A stretch of DNA of 64,000 bases from the NCBI RefSeq assembly GCF_041154485.1, contig NZ_AP028670.1, positions 930,001 through 994,000 of the forward strand, in the 5' to 3' direction. A program made the position numbers and the translations under genes. Below the pieces are notes generated by a model. The model was not told where the DNA came from, made no database searches, and saw only the letters and a program-made list of their open reading frames with translations. Of the stretch, positions 60,652 to 64,000 are shown piece after piece (position 1 is the first letter of the stretch; every line of letters begins with the position of its first letter). Source of the stretch: Variovorax sp. V93. Lineage in GTDB: Bacteria; Pseudomonadota; Gammaproteobacteria; Burkholderiales; Burkholderiaceae_C.

Positions 60652-61883
60652 ACGCCGTGACACGGACCGGGACACAAGTGCAGGCACCGGCCGCATCCAC
60701 CGCCACCGTGTGGGGACCGGGCGGCGCCGACGACTTCGACGAGGCACGTGCCAGCGGTTCCGCCCGCGTGGTGTGGTTCATCGCGCTCTTTCTGCTCGCG
60801 TTCTTCGTATGGGCCTGGTGCTTCGAGATCGACGAGGTGTCCAGCGGCATGGGCAAGGTGATTCCCAGCTCGCGCGAGCAGCGCATCCAGTCGCTCGAAG
60901 GCGGCATCCTCGCCGAGCTGCGCGTGCACGAAGGCCAGATCGTCGAGAAGGGCCAGGTGCTCGCGCAGCTCGATCCCACGCGCGGCGAATCGAACGTCGA
61001 GGAAACCGCCGCGCGCTACCGCGCCGCACTGGCCAGCAGCGCGCGGCTGCGCGCCGAGGTGGAGGGGCGAAGCACCCTGCAGTTCCCCGCCGAACTGCAG
61101 GCGCACGCGCAACTCGTCGATTCCGAAAGCGCGCTCTTCCGTTCGCGGCAGGGCAGCCTGCGCGACACGGTGTCCGGCCTGGGCCAGGCGCTTGCGCTCG
61201 TGCGCAAGGAGCTCGACATCACGCGCTCGCTGCAGGTGAGCGGCGCTGCCAGCAACGTCGAACTCATCCGCCTGCAGCGCCAGGCCGCCGACCTGGAGCT
61301 GAAGATAGCCGATGCGCGCTCCAACTACATGGTGCGCAGCCGCGAAGAACTCGCCAAGGCCGATGCCGAGGTGAAGTCCTTGTCGTCGGTGGTGCGCGGG
61401 CGCACCGACTCGCTCGAGCGGCTCACGCTGAACTCGCCCGTGCGCGGCATCGTCAAGAGCTTGCAGGTCACCACCATCGGCGGCGTCGTGCCGCCCAACG
61501 GCTCGCTCCTGACCCTCGTGCCCCTGGACGACCAGCTGCTGGTCGAGGCGCGCATCTCGCCGCGCGACATCGCCTTCATGCGGCCTGGGCAGGAGGCGCA
61601 GATCAAGATCACCGCGTACGACTACGCCGTGTACGGCGGCCTCAAGGGCCGCGTGGTGACCATCGCACCCGACACCCAGCGCGACGAGGTCAAGCCCGAG
61701 ATCGTGTACTACCCCGTGCTCGTGCGCACCGAGTCCGACGCACTCACCGACAAGGCCGGCCGCCGCATGCCCATCGTGCCCGGCATGGTGACCACCGCTG
61801 ACATCCGCACCGGCCGCAAGACCGTGTGGGACTACTTGACCAAGCCGCTGAACAAGGCGCGCGAAGCCATGCGCGAGCGTTGA
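60648..61883 (+). CDS. HlyD-family membrane fusion protein (LapC-like)
   Basis: A 411-aa adaptor with one N-terminal membrane helix (VVWFIALFLLAFFVWAWCF). A biotinyl-lipoyl-like domain (GKVIPSSREQRIQSLEGG), a long helical hairpin and the C-terminal LTLNSPVRGIVKSLQVTT and PDTQRDEVKPEIVYYPVLV segments follow. AAGGAGG precedes the ATG, which overlaps the ABC stop (ATGA). It links the ABC exporter to the TolC-like channel. Confidence 0.92.
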
Positions 61884-61934
61884 ACCGCGCGCTCATTCCC
61901 CAAGAAACCCATCTGACCAAAGAGGACGCTAGCC

Positions 61935-62378
61935 ATGAACCAGACCCTGCATGCATCACCCGCCGCTGCCACCTTCGTGCTTGTCGCCGCGCTGCTCGGC
62001 GTCGCCACCACGGTGGCAGCCCGCGACAACCCCGTGGACCCCGTGAGCAACCCCGACAAGCTGAGCTATCGTGACGTCGAGGCGCGCCGCCCGGACTTCA
62101 AGGAACCCTTTCTGCGCGACGGCGTGGTGTCGCGGCCCGAGCGTTTTCGCGAGATCAAGCCCGGCATCAGCCAGGCCCAGGTGCTCGCCGTGCTCGGCCA
62201 GGCCCTGAAGGAGCAGCGCGGTGCGCTCGGCACCGAGTGGGACTACCACTTCAAGTTCCAGATGCCCCAGTCGGCCAACTACCTCGTGTGCCAGTACAAG
62301 GTCGTGTTCGACGACAGCCAGGCCGTGCGCAGCGCCGTGTGGCGCCGCCGCCAATGCCTGGACCTGATTCCTCGTTAG
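61935..62378 (+). CDS. Small exported BamE/SmpA-like protein
   Basis: A 147-aa protein with a signal peptide (cleavage near VAARDN). The C-terminal part has FREIKPGISQAQVLAVLG, the BamE/SmpA fold motif, and four beta-strand-like segments. It is last in the secretion operon, 51 bp after the HlyD gene, with GAGGA before the ATG. No lipobox is evident. It may help place the secreted adhesin at the outer membrane; that role is a guess from position. Confidence 0.75.
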   Translation: MNQTLHASPAAATFVLVAALLGVATTVAARDNPVDPVSNPDKLSYRDVEARRPDFKEPFLRDGVVSRPERFREIKPGISQAQVLAVLGQALKEQRGALGTEWDYHFKFQMPQSANYLVCQYKVVFDDSQAVRSAVWRRRQCLDLIPR

Positions 62379-62404
62379 GCCCTGCTTCGATCCCACGAAC
62401 GCCG

Positions 62405-62419
62405 GGCCCCAGGGGGGCC
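62405..62419. terminator. Possible terminator after the secretion operon
   Basis: GGCCCC (62405-62410) and GGGGCC (62414-62419) form a hairpin with a 3-nt loop, 27 bp after the last gene of the operon. No U tract follows. Confidence 0.35.
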
Positions 62420-62473
62420 GCATTCGAGCGGAACGGTGCACGCGGAGAATGCGGGCTGTTCCAGGAGAAAGCG

Positions 62474-63418
62474 ATGGACGAAGAAGGTGGTGTCGCGGAA
62501 GACTTGATGCTGCTCGTCGCGGTGATCGAGGCGGGCGGTTTCAGTGCGGCGAGCCAGCGGGTGGGTATCCCCGTGTCGCGCCTGAGTCGCCGCATTGCTG
62601 CGCTCGAGAAGCGGCTGAACGTCCGCCTGATCGCGCGCAGCTCGCGCAGCTTCAAGGTGACGGACATCGGCCAGCGCATGTACGAGCATGGCGTAAGCAT
62701 CCGGGCCGCGACCCAGCGCGCGGTGTCTGCGGCGCATGACAGCCTCGGCGAGCCATCGGGGCCGCTGCGCATCTCCTGCCCCATGGCACTGAGCGCATTT
62801 CTCGTCGGCCCTCTCGCCATCGGTTTCAGTGCGCGCCATCCCGCCGTGGCGATCACGCTCGACGCGACCGATGGCCGGGCGTCGGTGTTCAGCGAGCCCG
62901 TGGACCTGTGGATCCGCCCCAGCGACCAGTCGCTGCGGGATTCGAGCTGGGTGATGCGCAAGCTGATGGACGTCCCCTACATGCTGGCCGCATCGCCCCG
63001 GGTCCGCGACGCCTTGCCCGATGCCGCGACGGCCGCCGGCCTGCGCGGGTGCCCCGCGATCGGCTGGACCTTCAAGCCGCGGCCCGCCGCCTGGCTGCTG
63101 CGTCATGCGCGCGACGGCGAACTGGAGATCGATGTGCGCGTGCAGTTCACCAGCGACAGCCTGATGCAGATCAAGGAGGCCGCCATCGCCGGCCTCGGCG
63201 TGGCGCAACTGCCGGCGATGATGTGTGTCGCGGACCTCGAGGCGCACCGCCTGGTCGCCGTTGCACCGGGATGGGCGCCGCCGTTGATGTCGCTCTATGC
63301 GCTGTACCCCTCGCGGCGCGACCTGACCATCGCGGGGCGCATGTTCCTGGACGAACTCTGCAAGGCCGCGGCCGGCATCGCAGGCCCGCCGGCGCCGCCG
63401 CAAGCCTCGCATTCATAG
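62474..63418 (+). CDS. LysR family transcriptional regulator
   Basis: A 314-aa LysR protein. The HTH is visible as LMLLVAVIEAGGFSAASQRV and PVSRLSRRIAALEKRLNVRL, and the substrate domain as GPLRISCPMALSAFLVGPLA with VDLWIRP, like the DsdC/ArgP-related CrgA-type members. CAGGAG precedes the ATG at 62474. It runs toward the esterase gene, 101 bp downstream, and may regulate it. Confidence 0.88.
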   Translation: MDEEGGVAEDLMLLVAVIEAGGFSAASQRVGIPVSRLSRRIAALEKRLNVRLIARSSRSFKVTDIGQRMYEHGVSIRAATQRAVSAAHDSLGEPSGPLRISCPMALSAFLVGPLAIGFSARHPAVAITLDATDGRASVFSEPVDLWIRPSDQSLRDSSWVMRKLMDVPYMLAASPRVRDALPDAATAAGLRGCPAIGWTFKPRPAAWLLRHARDGELEIDVRVQFTSDSLMQIKEAAIAGLGVAQLPAMMCVADLEAHRLVAVAPGWAPPLMSLYALYPSRRDLTIAGRMFLDELCKAAAGIAGPPAPPQASHS

Positions 63419-63519
63419 AAAGCTGCGTTGCACGGATGGCGCTGTCGTCCGCGGGCCATCGTTCATAGACTCGCCTGCGTTTCGGGCCTCTTCAGGCCCG
63501 GCGATCAGAGGATGCGGCC

Positions 63520-64000
63520 ATGAACCCGAGCGCTTCACGCGAACCCCTGGCGGCCGACCGGCGCCGCTTCGTCCTGGCAGCCGGCGCGCTGGCGGCGCTG
63601 CCGCTGGCAGGATGCGGCGGTGGTGGTGGCGGCAGCGGCGGCTTCCCCGCGGTCGCGGTGCCGCCCCCTGCACCGGCACCCGCACCGGCACCCGCACCGG
63701 CCCCGGCGCCCGACACGCGGCCCGTGGCGGACACGAGCTCCGGAAAGCTCCGGGGGCAGCGCAGCGCCGACGGCAGCATCGTGTCCTTCCTCGGGGTGCC
63801 GTATGCGCAGCCTCCCGTCGGCGCACTGCGCTTCCGATCGCCGCAGGCCTACCGGGCGGCGGCCGGCACTTTCGAGGCCACGGCCTTCGGGGCCGCGGCC
63901 CTCCAGACGCTGCCTCCCTATGTCACATGGATCTATCCGCGGCCGGACCGCCAGGACGAGGACTGCCTGAGCCTGAACGTCTGGGCACCCAGCCAGGACG
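63520..64000 (+). CDS. Type-B carboxylesterase/lipase, partial
   Basis: The first 160 residues of an exported hydrolase, running off the window. The N-terminus has a twin-arginine-like motif (ADRRRFVLAAG) and a lipobox (LPLAGC), then a Gly-rich run, and a PAPAPAP linker encoded by a near-perfect 12-bp repeat. The esterase domain starts at DTSSGKLRGQRSADGSIVSF, with GVPYAQPPVGALRF and EDCLSLNVWAP, classic type-B motifs. The active-site Ser lies beyond the window. Confidence 0.88.
   Translation, partial: MNPSASREPLAADRRRFVLAAGALAALPLAGCGGGGGGSGGFPAVAVPPPAPAPAPAPAPAPAPDTRPVADTSSGKLRGQRSADGSIVSFLGVPYAQPPVGALRFRSPQAYRAAAGTFEATAFGAAALQTLPPYVTWIYPRPDRQDEDCLSLNVWAPSQD

Overview
The window is very GC-rich, densely coded DNA from a betaproteobacterium of the order Burkholderiales, most likely Comamonadaceae and possibly Variovorax. 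This is inferred from four orphan tricarboxylate-transporter-type (TctC/Bug) binding proteins, the many LysR/GntR/IclR-controlled catabolic operons, and a plasmid-like origin in a chromosome-like setting. Positions 5160-12624 carry what looks like the replication and partition centre of a secondary replicon (chromid or megaplasmid): a Rep_3-type initiator, five direct iterons, a ParA/ParB pair, four copies of a 19-bp parS-like palindrome, and a large tyrosine recombinase.

Layout. 1-4529 (minus): amide/urea-type ABC transport with an amidase, facing a MarR regulator (4669-5103). 5160-12624: rep, iterons, parA, parB, a 95-aa protein and a 630-aa recombinase. 12672-15485: LigI-type lactonase, LysR regulator and TctC protein. 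15717-17475: a decayed zinc-ribbon membrane gene and a CsgG-like lipoprotein. 17594-28255: a GntR regulator facing a nine-gene operon (DapA-like aldolase/lyase, TctC, DhaK, DhaL, LivH, a LivM-LivG fusion, a binding protein, LivF, FAD-linked dehydrogenase), which reads as uptake and phosphorylation of a short-chain polyol, ketose or hydroxy acid. 28224-38680: an IclR-associated block (BisC-like molybdoenzyme, sulfurtransferase, TctC, fumarase/ASL-family lyase, FAD dehydrogenase, persulfide-dioxygenase-like hydrolase, MmgE/PrpD protein), which suggests catabolism of an organosulfur acid. 38737-41137: LysR, TctC and a CHMI-like isomerase. 41727-45028: an ATP-grasp-like protein overlapping a phospholipase D protein. 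45103-46439: small membrane proteins of a type often seen with metal resistance.

46440-48366 is a patch of gene debris: a possible CoA-transferase fragment, an IS3 transposase tail, a truncated AbiEii toxin, an AbiEi antitoxin fragment, an RTX-repeat fragment and a P4-type integrase with a nonsense codon and a deletion. 48406-51567 is a sensor kinase/response regulator pair. 52210-62378 encodes a 1619-aa repeat adhesin with a C-terminal von Willebrand A domain, followed by its type I secretion machinery (TolC-like, ABC, HlyD-like) and a small BamE-like protein. The window ends with a LysR regulator and the start of a type-B carboxylesterase.

No tRNA, rRNA or CRISPR array was recognised. Functions are assigned from motifs and remembered family resemblance only; no database search was run.
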